Positions 49,701-59,400 are shown, numbered from the stretch's first letter. The stretch: 64,000 nt of DNA from Marchantia polymorpha subsp. ruderalis (GCA_037833965.1 AP031355.1:23771501-23835500); one strand, 5' to 3'. Notes: generated by a model not told the origin, from the sequence alone. Numbers and translations: made by a program.

Positions 49701-52108
49701 GTGGAGGTACTCAAACTTGGGAACGTTGGCTGGCTAAGAAATCCTCCATCTTGAGAGACCTGTGAAAGGCTTGTGAGCTTCTCCTTCTCGGGTGTCTCTC
49801 CCAGTACTAGCAGCTTCCAGACGTGGAAGAAGAGCTGTTGAAGTCCTCTTGCGCACTGCGTCAATGGCCAGCGCAGAAAAAGTTTTGACGCATAATGCAG
49901 TCCTCGACTTACAGCGGCAGCAGAAGCTTCGCTAGTGCAAAGCAATTCAAGCCCACTCTCCAAGGTGCTAGCATTTGCAGTGCGACGAAGTATCTCCTTC
50001 CCAAAGTCCTTGAAAACTGAATTTGCATCCAATAACAACAGCACTACTGGCTCGGCCATTCTTGGCTCCCAAACCCAGGCCTCCTGCTGCTCAAAACCAC
50101 CATCCCCCAAACGGTTTACGTAGCTCTCTGCTTGCCTTTTCAGAATTCCAACCAGTTCCTTGAGATGTGCCTTGGACTTGACTGCATTCGCACAACCTTC
50201 CCCACCAGCACCGTCATCATATCCTTTTGGCTTTACCCACTGTAAGGCGGCCAAAATGACATCGGAGCAGGCTATGACATCACTACCCACCTTCCCACTG
50301 TTTAGACTTGACACTGCTTCCAGGTCAACCAGTGAAAGACGACTTAGAGCCCACATGATGGATTTGGTAAATGAACGAGGGACACTTACCGGAAAAGTTG
50401 CACTGAGAACCTCAATCCAGATAAGAGGGAGGCAGGACCATTCTTCACAAGCTTCCACGGATCGGGTAACAGACAGAAAGGACATCGAGTACTTGATGTC
50501 TGCCACGACCTCCGCTTCTCCGTTGGGCATCTCCTCTTCAAATACAGAGTCGAAATCGTCGTCTCCTATATCAAGCATGTACCTCCTCGCACTTGGTGTA
50601 CTCGCTTGCTGAATTGTAACAGCAGCCAACGCCGCTGCGTCAGCTACAAAAATGGACTGCATCAAATCAATTGCCGACTGCCGGACAGCCTTCATGAGGG
50701 ACGTATCCTTCAGGGTCGCTACCAAAGGCGGTCCCCAAACATGCACGCATTCCACCGGAGGCGAGGGTGGATCCATGGTATACCCACGCCCTACTATAGA
50801 GAAAGCAACCTGCCGAGCTTTCTTATTCACAAGCGGTTTGAAGTTGCTGCTACATGGAACTTGCATCAGAAGAAAATAAATCAGCCTTCTGCGCTGATTC
50901 TCGAATTCTCCATCCTGAAGAGCCTCGAGGGACTGGAGAAAGGGCTGAAACAAGTCGAAGATATGCACATGCATGCGTTCCTCGTGCGAGTGGAAGCACT
51001 GGCTGAGAAGTGTGTTCCGCATCACACCAGGCGAGAAGTTCATGCCCAGCCACAGCTTGTATCCTAATACCTCCAAGAGCAGTTTCAGACATCGCAGGGC
51101 GTTCCAGAAGACGGATGTTGCTTCACTGACATGATTGAGTACAATGCTAACGAACACTGGATAGCGCTCCAAAACACCCTTCAAAAATGCTGGGGCTTCC
51201 AAAAGACCTAAGATGGTTGTCAGTCCTATCCACAGAGCCTCCTTTGAGAAACCAACCCTCGGACGACCCAGACTCCTTTGAGATGGTTGGAGGGCACTAT
51301 CCGTCCGTGGAGAACTTGAGTCAAATGCATCAGATTCTAGGCAGTGCAGGCACCTTTGTAGAAATGGCTGAATTGACTCCAATTCCTGCTCATCTTTGAA
51401 ACTAGGGAGAGAATGAGCAAGCTTGAGGGCAATCCTCCTTACGCCTTGGTCTGCATGACACAGCAAACTGTATACACCTGGGTACCGCTGACCCGATGCA
51501 AGAGACAGGTCATGGGATTCCTCGACATGGATGAGAAATGGTTTCAAAATGTCATTTATTTCAGCATCCTCTAACAAGAGAGGAAACATGAGCACCTCAA
51601 ACATAACACAGATAACACTTGCCGAGTCTTCATTTGGATCTAGTGAATTTGCATCAAACTTGGCCAATAGATCCTTCATCTGTCCCGCCACTCGCTCCTC
51701 GTCAAGAGCTCGTATTATATCAAGCAAAGGCTTTACAACATCTTCCATAAATTCTGAAATGTAAAACTCCTTTGCCTTGTGATGTTTGACCACACAGCTT
51801 GTACAACTCCTCAGCTCTTTGCACAGACGTTTCCATAGGACTCTCAGAGAAGAGTTGGACGACGTTTCTTCGTAAAAGAGATAAAAGGGTTCCAAGAGCG
51901 GAAGCATGATCTCCCTATGCCCACACCAGCAATGCGAGTCCTCTGGCAGATCTCTAAGAAAGGCGAATGCCTGGAGAAACCATTGTTCTTTAGTAACTTT
52001 GAACCGGTCATCATCTACGTTACTGCCTTCATCTGCTTCTAGCTCTTCAATCTCTTTCCACTGCTGAATAAGACGATCCTCCAGAGCTGCTCTCTTCTGG
52101 TCGTCCAT
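43763..52108 (-). CDS. SEN1: SEN1/senataxin-type superfamily 1B helicase, uninterrupted 2781 codons
   Basis: It probably unwinds RNA and RNA:DNA hybrids (R-loops) in transcription termination and RNA processing in the nucleus, as Sen1/senataxin does. The start MDDQKRAALEDRLIQQWKEI resembles plant SEN1-like N-termini. Residues 1 to about 850 are a helical SEN1-type N-terminal region with an early Cys/His cluster (CWCGHRE, CTSCVVKHH). About 950-1350 is a low-complexity linker. The helicase core spans about 1540-2135: Walker A GPPGTGKT (about 1568), CAQSNAAVDE (about 1650), DEAGQ (about 1878), STQYRMHPEIREFPS (about 1941), TVDGFQGREVDIIILS (about 2070), and RRMNVALTRAR (about 2106). The last 640 residues are charged and disordered, with internal repeats. 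No intron interrupts 8.3 kb, which is unusual for this family. Arabidopsis relatives include At1g16800 and At4g30100 and the shorter MAA3. Confidence 0.94.
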   Translation of the reverse strand: MDDQKRAALEDRLIQQWKEIEELEADEGSNVDDDRFKVTKEQWFLQAFAFLRDLPEDSHCWCGHREIMLPLLEPFYLFYEETSSNSSLRVLWKRLCKELRSCTSCVVKHHKAKEFYISEFMEDVVKPLLDIIRALDEERVAGQMKDLLAKFDANSLDPNEDSASVICVMFEVLMFPLLLEDAEINDILKPFLIHVEESHDLSLASGQRYPGVYSLLCHADQGVRRIALKLAHSLPSFKDEQELESIQPFLQRCLHCLESDAFDSSSPRTDSALQPSQRSLGRPRVGFSKEALWIGLTTILGLLEAPAFLKGVLERYPVFVSIVLNHVSEATSVFWNALRCLKLLLEVLGYKLWLGMNFSPGVMRNTLLSQCFHSHEERMHVHIFDLFQPFLQSLEALQDGEFENQRRRLIYFLLMQVPCSSNFKPLVNKKARQVAFSIVGRGYTMDPPSPPVECVHVWGPPLVATLKDTSLMKAVRQSAIDLMQSIFVADAAALAAVTIQQASTPSARRYMLDIGDDDFDSVFEEEMPNGEAEVVADIKYSMSFLSVTRSVEACEEWSCLPLIWIEVLSATFPVSVPRSFTKSIMWALSRLSLVDLEAVSSLNSGKVGSDVIACSDVILAALQWVKPKGYDDGAGGEGCANAVKSKAHLKELVGILKRQAESYVNRLGDGGFEQQEAWVWEPRMAEPVVLLLLDANSVFKDFGKEILRRTANASTLESGLELLCTSEASAAAVSRGLHYASKLFLRWPLTQCARGLQQLFFHVWKLLVLGETPEKEKLTSLSQVSQDGGFLSQPTFPSLSTSTEIIPATHKIRRDEEVWSRLCRVVASHIWPLLEKTLFEGRQYVDGAGQLMTFTRMLQLLPLVCRHLDPAHKKRVFTVPSLKQCSSAEESSDLTWFQALVRWGDLASAIIQRWWKEAVVSILEDLRKTQLVSSSIVEDVIVEFRKPGFSLGESCKLQLGTLLQSLSTTLESQGFLDNLPRRLPKVQSSDTNGQLSWPSITSTQALPSRFLKDGSIPVRQQEGYRDIIDLTEDEDNYGSASLSLSEMSISSNAAGASTQPGESLGDYKADAGLDTTTSSTNRDEESLFKRPSIRHRPSSTLDNFLTKARIDQLLGQASKGGVIQPSGKSTPFKPPGYKKYNAKPQKPAGKLSSLRAEHRTGLEQRAGVEDVVRMQVRERVEREERAKRLAASEAATSVKKDLKVPTPAVEQASTKAADPDLKTKSSDAILRQLVIGNDVDPLDQALENVRKTTGLKDMISKPRRQLVRLELPGEGGKGVGNVVKTPELVIKPRVIPRMDDWYRRILSLNYLSLVGVDDDDLANFGERLEKVPLTFKSSEQYMEIFRPLLMDEFKAQLQRSYEELNLSDSTTTGVVRLMSLERVDDFNLGRFMAEAGSDAAPRSCAENDLILLSRQPMSVGQQTCHLLAKVESRERESKSRATILLMKIYINMSDPRLTKAKRLLVDRSKWHLTKVMNMSPQLRECQALSSVPCLPLLPILLTPDTSIPAQEAKSTEHSKPSLDLRGLPEALQEKITAEYNESQIRAIAFAIGGKETMTNTHQLTLVQGPPGTGKTRTIVAVISALLAVKSPRRNPRTGKENSHVPTGRSTNMSAAARTSFAISKSWQDAAIAKQMMKDSDSGFGDGPKQRVLVCAQSNAAVDEIVARILKNGLYGANGAFFRPSIVRIGAVKSVHPNSLPVFIDTLVNQRLGAEKDDDEDAAEEKAQAKLMESRAKLEDIIEFIQVLEALLSQAKGFEENEKTGQKPVNLESDLASKAAKIVAQGPSATTGKLNLLYKQRREISAELATAEKEGRKSWEESQNKRKAIRKQIIRQADVVVTTLSGCGGDIYTVCMESIVGAKKHKPAQECFFDAVVIDEAGQALEPATLIPFQLLTQVNARCVMVGDPKQLPATVLSQNVSKMAYERSMFERLQRAGYPVTMLSTQYRMHPEIREFPSAHFYNNLITDGPGLKGSRKAIFHRESYLGPYVFFDVVDGKEGGRGNSASQSISNEAEVEVVLQLYLTLKKRYSAELWEGRVGVITPYKQQLRLLQEQFTRTVGSKAAADVEFNTVDGFQGREVDIIILSTVRASPNSNQKSGGIGFVADVRRMNVALTRARFSCWVVGNAATLQANASWDALLRNAKKRALFFPIQKPYSSFFQKKGSPPVPVPDNLKPESAKRLADEETSGRRASTHGTREFRPVNNRRREDSEKSFSEPETRPPAVSTLLSGSVEDGGKQPSVDRIEVRGGKPDVRSKELLKSGISEKHPLDGNSRQLQPRGAAGEIREVNSRDSDSRSVKGELKSPKEERLNGGQEDRAREERKRHLVRVEGQTVGHGTSEPSQRHGGDASEVRPAKKVISTEARSGLDRRKLVLEHSPTPVADNPQGRFLNDRKYPGESTSSEAGKVLVASRGPSDRSRTDEEKSRADHQKRKSSLGQASMDGKSRERSRVDDEKARADYEMRKSRQGAHGPIGEKSQGRIRADDAKARADYERRKSTNSQASLDEKTQERLRQAQKYMEKSKSDLSQSKSGKMPEVGVDRHKDRRNDMHRRSSEDSRGDRCRPDSVVTNRGEEKRVEDGVISSEFARERRTGDTRAAVDAQRPMQQQADFQSRRSDQRSVSQDRRTSREDMLAARKRQREEASAIMSSGSLPPSKRQSSSSAQPSPLMSGNEDRAGQLTAAERAVEWEQFQRAQRASKSGSSNGVPQAYPTSHSSSAPCSKANSASNVGRSPPANTTSALDSILSGLSSVTRAQAKGGYSPSKSKEQTGDPSRASKHP
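44580..44865 (-). repeat. Three tandem 31-32-residue repeats in the SEN1-like C-terminal tail
   Basis: At about residues 2415-2508 of the helicase the tail repeats a unit of about 96 bp three times. The unit reads like RADDEKARADYERRKS followed by a short Ser/Gln/Gly linker (variants RTDEEKSRADHQKRKS, RVDDEKARADYEMRKS, RADDAKARADYERRKS). The shared DNA block tcagctct recurs at about 44631, 44727 and 44820. The units are charged, probably helical, and sit in an otherwise disordered tail. Confidence 0.85.
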
Positions 52109-52186
52109 CTTCTCGACTCACTGCCCCTTAGGGCCCAGCGGTCTAAGGGTCACATGCCAGGTCCCATGCCAGGCCAAACTCCCCTT

Positions 52187-52510
52187 TCAGGACGAGAAAA
52201 TGGAGGAACCGACATGATGTTTCGATCTATATTCGCAGATAGTCTCGGTCAGCTCTGTGCCTTGGACCGCCATACTTTCACAATCTTCAATGCATTCGGG
52301 AAGATAAGAGCGAATGTGACTCTCTAAGCTGAATGTTTTCAGGCTGGAGAGAGAGATACGACAAGTGATCGCTAGCCATTTCGCAACTTCAGAAAGAACT
52401 GAAGAGTACCCTGTGGAACAAACCATCACTGCACGATCTCCAGCAGAGTCTTCATCCCAGCGAATCAAAAAGTTGCCCCAAATGCAGCTCAAAGGATTCA
52501 CAGAGCTCAT
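52187..52510 (-). CDS. Short open frame just upstream of the SEN1-like gene, unrecognised
   Basis: This is a 107-codon frame with ATG at 52510 and a stop at 52187, 78 bp before the helicase start codon on the same strand. The peptide contains SVLSEVAKWLAITCRISLSS and SHIRSYLPECIED and shows no known domain to me. It could be an upstream open frame in the helicase leader, part of an alternative first exon, or chance. Its composition is coding-like, but nothing more supports it. Confidence 0.25.
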   Translation of the reverse strand: MSSVNPLSCIWGNFLIRWDEDSAGDRAVMVCSTGYSSVLSEVAKWLAITCRISLSSLKTFSLESHIRSYLPECIEDCESMAVQGTELTETICEYRSKHHVGSSIFSS

Positions 52511-55500
52511 ACAGCTCAGACAAAGACACTCATGATGCAGTCTCGTTTTTTGACAGATGATTTCAAAATCTGCTCACAACAATAAAAAATGTTGTCAAAC
52601 TCCGAGAATGTGGCCAAACGTAAGCAAAATATACACAGCACAAACTATACAACAGTAGCTGGTTCACTGATGCAGTCAGCTTTGACAGCAGTCCCAAAAG
52701 TACAACACTTGTAGCAAGTGGCATCGCAAGTGTCCACATGAGGTCTACTTGATCGTATTGTTGTGAATGTTACTGTAATTGATATTTCGCTAGCTGACCG
52801 AAAATATGATTGATCATTAATTGAAACATGATTGAAGATTTGATCAAGAGAAGCAACGAATGGCCTTGGTCGACTTTATCATGTAGGTATTTACGTGTTT
52901 CTTAGGTTACGAAGCCTTACATTCAAGTACGAAAAGAAACCTTACGGGTGTCTGACAGCTCCAAGTGAAGTGAATTGAAGTTTCCATCCGTTTTAGCATT
53001 TGGCGTTTTAGTAGACATGCCAACGCATGTCTACTAACAACCCCATCTGCTTATAACTTTCTCTACATTGTAAGTTCAAGCTGGCGAATGTTATTGCCAC
53101 TGGTTCGCAGCCATTTTAATGAAAAGGATTTCGTATGAGACTTTTTCTCGAGATTGGACCTGCCTTGGACAAGCCCTTTTAAGCATGAATTCGAATACAC
53201 TGAAAGTTTCAGAACATCTTAGCATCCAGTTTCTGTCGGCTCGGCGAAGCACTAAAGAGTCTAGATGTAGTCCCAGTTAAACTGTATTGGTTTCTAGGGT
53301 ATTCCTTCAAGCCGCAGATGAAAGAACTGGTTTTCAGTTACTGAATTGGTTCAAATCCAGTTTTTAAGGTCGGGAGTAAACAGAGGATACTATAAAACAA
53401 GTTGACCTGTTGATTGGCCTCTTTCCAGTCATACGAAGGACCAGGCATGACAGAACCTGGAGAAACTCATCAGACCTGCGCAATTCGGAACATTGGTCAA
53501 CAATTTTGACAAAGTCTTAGGATCTGTCAAGGCTTGTAAAAGATGTACCTGGTGGGAAACGAAGCAAGATGAAATTTCTGGTGGAGAAATTTGCCTTCCC
53601 TGTTCCACTCTTTCGCATACACAATCTGGGTGTTATCGAACGAATTTCTCGAGTATTCAGAGGTACGTCCCGCTTCCATTCCAAAACCCCAAATTGTGGC
53701 AATGAACACTCGAACTAAACCTCTCCCGCACACATCCCAAACAGCTCCTACCTGCACTCAATTGACACAACTCATAATGGCCGAGTTAGAACAGGGAAAT
53801 CCTACAAAGTACCCAAAACATGTCCAGAAGGTGGGTGGATAGTTCATTAGGATCATCCTCGTAAATTAGCAAAACCCCATGCTCGATTAACTGACCGGCT
53901 TTTGGCTTTCTCAGTGAAAATGAGTTCCAATTACTTTGTACGCTAACAGTACCATCAACAGCATAAGGTGAGAAGGGGAAACGTGATGGTGACAGGAAAG
54001 AGGCTGCTGCTTGGCTGCTAAAGTAGTTTTAGACTGGAAAGCAGACAATTGACAGGAGAATCACGACTCCTACGTGGAGAAGGAAATTGGAGGTTGATAG
54101 TTGGGGACCTAGATGAATGAGCCGTCCGTGGACATACAAAATGTACCATGCATATTTCCGTGAACGTAATTGTTGGCAATTCACATTTAGAAAAGTGGAT
54201 CTTTACTGAATTGAGCGGCAGGTGTGTTACAGTTTGAGGTTGACTACAAGATGGCATGAATATAGTTCTAGGAGAGATTCTAATGTACAGATACTCGCGA
54301 ACTCCGTACTTCCTCTACCAGCACAGCATTGAGTCAATCAATTTGATCGGAATCTCAGCGGAGGTATAACAGTGGTAAGCAGATGCACTGCCCTCAAGAA
54401 GAAAGCAATATATCAGGATAGAGGAACCCAAACCTTGAGCAAAATGAGCCCTCAATCGTTCGTCCCCATCCAACCCATCGACTCCCATTCCGACACTATA
54501 TGATTGCGACATCCGCCTCTATCCCTCCCGTATCACCGTAGCGCCCAGCTTGGCTTGCCGACAATGGATACAGAGATCCAAGTCGGAATTGGGGAAGAAT
54601 CCGCGACTTGACGAATCGTCATGAAGACACGGGGCATTGTGGTGACATGAACCTCCTCGGGACTCCCGCCCGCAAACCCTCTCGTCGGCCGCACGAGAAC
54701 CAAAAGGCGTCCGGCTAAAGCCCCCACCCCTAAAAGTCCATCATTCAATTTCATGTGATGCATCAGGCTCAAATCTGCAGCTCTTTTGCCACGAAGAGCA
54801 CAGTGGAACAGTCCTGACGGAGCCGGACACCAAACGGGGGAGGTTCATTAGAAAGGGTCCAAGAACCAATGGCCGAAGCCAATGAAGTCCTGCAAATGGT
54901 GTGGCAATTGTCGCAAGGTAAAGAACTGTCGACGTTTGGAATAGAATAAACCCTCGCTGCCGAATTCCACCCTAGTTCCCGGCACGAACGCAGGCAGGAA
55001 TATCTGATTCGAATTTTCGAGCACGGCAAGCAAACTTTGGATACTTCTACCTTGCTCTAGGCTTCATCCGATCGATCCGAAAGCTCGGACAAGGCCGCGG
55101 AAGATTCTTCCGATTCCATGGAAAGGGCACAGCAGCAGCTAGCTACCCGTGGCTCATCCAATCCGCACCCATGATGACGGTGTCGTCAACGCCTGCCGTC
55201 TTGAGGGCCACATTTAGCTCCCGGAGAAGGAGGCGAGCCTGGGGGAGGGTGAGGGTGAGGGTGAGAGACTCACCCAGTTGTGAAGGAAAGTTCAGCAGAT
55301 TTGGCTCTTCACGCCCCACCTGCAACCAAACGCACAGTCTGGTTGGGCCAGCGACACCCGAGAGCACAGTTGTAGGCCCATAGCGTTGCGTTGCAGGTTG
55401 CAGTAAATGCAGCGCAGCCGCAGCTGCTGCTGCTGCAGCAGCAGCATCAAGTGGTCTACGTCCCTTCCCGCTAAACCTCAAGCTAAAAGCTTATAGATTG

Positions 55501-56711
55501 GATAGCCCACGGCGCTGGGAGTGATTAGCACCTCAAGGGGCCGATTCGTTGACCACGCAGCACAGGAATTTCTGCAATATTTATGTCATGAAAAGATTCT
55601 CCGACGAGGGAATGAATGAATGAATGAAAGCGAGAGAGAGAGAGAGAGAGAGAGCCGTCGTCTTGGAGGAGGAGGAAGATTGATTGGCAGTAGTAAAGAA
55701 GAAATGCGAGCTTCATCAAACTGCCGTCGTCGTCATCGTCGTACGACGGAGTACCGAACAGTCGGGGTCGTACACCCTTCTATCTTTAGAGACCATCGCT
55801 GCTGTGACGGAGATTGTGTGTCTTTCTCTCGGGCCACGATAGAGAAAGCGAGTCATCGCCGTGGAAGGATTGTGTTCTTTTCGTTGACATGGTGCTGAAG
55901 TTAGAGCCGAGAGAGACACAGAGAGAGCTCAGAGCTGTGATGATCTCAGGAGTTGATGGGGTTTATGAACCATGCCATGAGCAATTTTTACCCTTCCCTT
56001 TGCTCTGCTTTGCTCTGAGGTTTGACCCACTGTGCCACTGACATCACTGGCATCACAGTACGCACTGCTTTTCGAGCTTTGACCAACTGAAGAGGATGGA
56101 ACGAACAGCCCAGCAGCCCAGCCTAGCCCAGCCCGGCCAGGCCAGGCCAGCATTTCAGTGTCATCTTTCCAATCGCAGTCTCGGATCTTGCATGCAACGA
56201 GGGACCTGCTAGAATGTCAACCCTCACGCTTGCCTCGCTCAACCCTGGCCCTGTTCTCCGCTGATCATGATTGTGAGCATGCACCAGGATTCGAATCCCT
56301 CTTCAGCAAACCGGCTCGGCTGAGCTCGCCCTGAATACGGTCCCAGCATACAAAAGGCACATTTGTATAGTTCCCCGCTTCCCCCGTGAGCCAGTTAAAG
56401 GTAGCGCACCTCTTGAGATTGAGCTTGCGTGTTGCTGTTAGCTGGCTGGCTGACTGCTAAAGCTCAAAGATTCTGCAGGCTCCAGGATGTGGGGCGAGTT
56501 TGGGGTGCATTATGGTGCTGGTGCACCGGAGCTCATGGTGATGGCCACAGTGACGGCAACGAAACAGAGAAACCCAAGGAGAGAGTGTCATTGCAGCATT
56601 AGAATACTGAAATCAACTCTCGGTCAACTTCTATTTTAGATTTTGTGCACAAGTAAGTTACAATGAGATGGCTAGCGCCCGGGCCCGAGCTGACGGGCTC
56701 ACAGGACTCAA

Positions 56712-56780
<69 letters not shown>

Positions 56781-57307
56781 GACACAAAGCTGCCCATTAT
56801 ACTATATTCCAGTTACAAGAGACAACCAGCAATCATTGTTCGAACGAGTGCAGCTAAACCCTCGTATCCGTCCCTAGCTGTAGGTTTACACGAACGCACA
56901 GAGGGCCGGGCAGGGCAGCTCAGACACCTACAGACAATTCGTCCTCTTCTTCTTCCCCACGGGCAGCAATCGTCTCGAATCGATCATCTTGCTTGATGAG
57001 CTCTGCTGCCTTGCTTGAACACATTGCACGTTGCTAGGGTCTAATTCCCGGGGAAGAAATCCTGTCATCCTGCCGTCGTCCTCGTCGCTGACTGGCGACA
57101 CGGCGTTTAGCTGCAGCTGGTTGTCGGGTTGAACAAGAAGGTTCCTGAAAATCCTGGAGAGGGAAGGGCCGATGGCGATCGCTCTTCTGATGAATACGAA
57201 GGTCGTGGGGAACCGGGTATCGGTAGATGCTACGGTGAACGTGCAGAATACGGAGATTGCTCGATTGACAGAGAGCGAGCGATTGATAGAGTGGTGCGTA
57301 TGCATGA
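52511..57307. other. Intergenic region between the SEN1-like and F-box genes
   Basis: No gene is recognised here. Minus-strand frames at 53527-53757 and 54533-54772 have mixed, non-repetitive residues but no family match. From about 55100 the DNA becomes richer in GC and microsatellites: a perfect 22-bp CTG/CAG palindrome at 55425-55446, an AG run at 55631-55654 and a CT run at 56716-56776. Part of this may be promoter of unidentified transcripts. Confidence 0.4.
56716..56776. repeat. (CT)n microsatellite, about 30 units
   Basis: An uninterrupted CT dinucleotide run of about 61 bp. It creates low-complexity Ser/Leu and Arg/Glu frames on the two strands, which are not genes. Confidence 0.97.
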
Positions 57308-58681
57308 CTAGAGCTGCATGTCCAATCTCGGCTCGAGCATGAAAAGTTTCCGACCGGCAGAAAGCGCCGGCAGCGTCTGACAGGTTCCGGACGAGAGATT
57401 GCAGACGAAATACTCACTGCGGCGGACGAGCTCGACGGAGACGCAGGCGAAGTCCTGGCCGAAGTCGCCCTTGAGATTCCAGCAGGCTTTGGCGATGTCG
57501 CCCAGGAAGGACATGACGGGGATCCAGCGGCAGTCGGCCGAATCGTACTCCCAGAGGCGGATGGAGAAGTCGTACTGGTTCATGTCGAAGCTCTGGCCCA
57601 GGAGCACGAGGCGGCCCTGGCGCTCGTACACCGAAGGCTTGTAGACATTGAGCACGGGGATGTCGGCCAATCGAGAGGGGAAGAGCGAGCCGGCGTCGGG
57701 GCAGAAGCGCCAGGCGCTGAAGAGCGAGTCGGAGTGGCAGGTGACGAAGAAGAGCGCGTCGCGGACGATGGTGGCGTCGTAGACGAAGCCGACGTCGACG
57801 AGCTGCTGCGACGCGCCCTCGCCGACGGTCATGGTACGGCCGAGGTGGAACTGGAACTGCGACCAGGCGTCGCGCCCGACGTCGTAGGCGTCGAGCGTCC
57901 ACACGTCGCAGCGCTCGTGCTTGGCGCACTTCTCGAACCAGGGCCCGAGCAGGACCTGGAAGGCGTCGCGCGGCCGGTTGTCGACGAGCTTCTTGACCTT
58001 GGCCCAGAACAGCGCGGGGCCTTTCTCCTTGAGGTGCAGCGGCAGATTGAGCAGGCGGTGCGACTGCGTGAACGGGTTCACCAGGTAGATGATCTCGCTC
58101 TTCTGCTTGGACGGGCAGGCCGGGCAGGTGGCGCGCCCGCGGTGCTCCGAGCTGCGGCAGCGCTCGGTGCCCAGCGAGGGCTTGGGCTGCTGCCGCCGGA
58201 AGAAGATCATGAACACGCCGCCCTTGACTGCGACCACGCGCACGAACCGAGTGCATGTGCTCCCCAGCCCGCCATGCAGGAACATATTGAACCACGTCCG
58301 CGGGAAGATGCTCCAGCGGTCGCCCTGCGGGCTGAAGAACTGGAAGTCGCAGTCGGAGCAGAACTTGCCCTCGAGCATGCACTTGTGCGCGCCGGGGCGC
58401 AGGTAGAGCGTCAGGTCCGATTCGGGGAACGCCGACGAGAGGAAGAGCGGGACGCCGCTCGAGGGCGAGCTCAGGCGCAGGAAATTCGCGTCGCGCAGGA
58501 TCGCGCTCCACCGCCTGCACACGGCGCGCAGGCGGAATTTGTCCTGCCACGGCAGCCGCGCCAGCACCAGCATCAGCAGCTCCTCCGGCAGCTGCTTGAC
58601 GAGGGGCGGCTCCATGGCGCTGCAATCCTTGTGCTGCAATCCTGCGGGCGAATTCGCGAGGGCGAGACTTCGCGATGGCAT
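57308..58681 (-). CDS. F-box protein with kelch-like C-terminal region
   Basis: F-box proteins are the substrate receptors of SCF ubiquitin ligases; the F-box binds SKP1. The single-exon frame has 457 codons with an F-box at residues about 28-68 (VKQLPEELLMLVLARLPW, FRLRAVCRRWSAIL, FLRL). The rest has spaced aromatic and Gly positions such as LDAYDVGRDAWSQFQ and IRLWEYDSADCRWIPV, typical of plant kelch-type F-box proteins. Two short Cys clusters (CSDCDF and CPACPSKQ) are noteworthy. Met1 and Met23 (MEPPLVKQ) are both possible starts; Met23 lies close to the F-box, as in many homologs. Codons are extremely GC-rich at third positions, unlike the helicase and MCA genes. As a result long frames also stay open in two other readings of the same DNA. 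The substrate is unknown. Confidence 0.9.
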   Translation of the reverse strand: MPSRSLALANSPAGLQHKDCSAMEPPLVKQLPEELLMLVLARLPWQDKFRLRAVCRRWSAILRDANFLRLSSPSSGVPLFLSSAFPESDLTLYLRPGAHKCMLEGKFCSDCDFQFFSPQGDRWSIFPRTWFNMFLHGGLGSTCTRFVRVVAVKGGVFMIFFRRQQPKPSLGTERCRSSEHRGRATCPACPSKQKSEIIYLVNPFTQSHRLLNLPLHLKEKGPALFWAKVKKLVDNRPRDAFQVLLGPWFEKCAKHERCDVWTLDAYDVGRDAWSQFQFHLGRTMTVGEGASQQLVDVGFVYDATIVRDALFFVTCHSDSLFSAWRFCPDAGSLFPSRLADIPVLNVYKPSVYERQGRLVLLGQSFDMNQYDFSIRLWEYDSADCRWIPVMSFLGDIAKACWNLKGDFGQDFACVSVELVRRSEYFVCNLSSGTCQTLPALSAGRKLFMLEPRLDMQL

Positions 58682-59400
58682 CGCTCGCCTCGTCGTCGTC
58701 CTCGAACGCTTGCGCAGCAGCCTCTATCAGTCGGCAAGGGAAGGGAATGGAATGGAATGGAAGAAAGTCAGCGCGCCCGCCCTGTCTCCTCTCGCCTCGC
58801 CTCGTCTCGTCTCGTCTTCTCCCGCAAAATCTCCTCGAGATCTCAGAAAGCTGCTGCTGCTGCTGTAGGCAGATAGATCTCTGCTTGTTCTGCTGCTCTC
58901 GGTCGCAGTTGACTTGTGGGTTTTTCAACTGGTCGAGGCCGCCATCTCTGGATGCACTGCACTGGCACTCCGCAAGCTCTACAGGCTGCAAACGCGTTTA
59001 CTTGCTGCTGCCTCCACAGTGGCGAATTGTGCTCTGCTCATGAGGCTCCGCAGCAGCACCCCCTTTGACTCTTCTACCCCCGCCCGTCACCTGAGAAGCC
59101 GGAAACTGTTATGGCGACTGCGCCTGCTCAGCCTCTTCTCCCTCATCCCGGAGCCCACAGTCAAGATTCCGTCGACCAACGCTACAGGCGAAGCAGCTCT
59201 CGCTCCTACCGCCATCCCTCCCCTCTCCTCCCCTGCCTCCGTTTCCTTTTCCTTCTCCCTCTCCTTCTAATGCTTGATCGCAAATACCTTCCGTGCCACC
59301 AAATTCTCCGTGCCACGAATTCTCCTACAGCGATCGGTGCGGAAGTGCCCCGATCTCTTTATAGACTCCCCCTCCCCTGCCTTGCCTGGCCTGGACTGGC
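58682..59400. promoter_or_regulatory. GC-rich 5' region of the F-box gene and divergent TATA-bearing promoter
   Basis: Immediately upstream of the F-box start lie a CTG run (58853-58866), GGAAT repeats near 58740 and many TCTCG units, typical of an untranslated leader. A TATA-like ctctttatagac at about 59356 faces the plus strand and suggests a divergent transcript starting near 59385, whose product I cannot identify. Confidence 0.35.

Noticed and set aside
56255-56320. A tRNA B-box-like motif (ggattcgaatccc)
   Set aside because: No acceptor stem, D arm or anticodon stem can be drawn around it.
57414-58991. 525-codon minus-strand frame and 380-codon plus-strand frame (57734-58876) over the F-box gene
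   Set aside because: Both are rich in Arg/Ala/Pro or Glu/Ala/Leu without domain structure and overlap a clear F-box frame; GC-rich third positions explain them.
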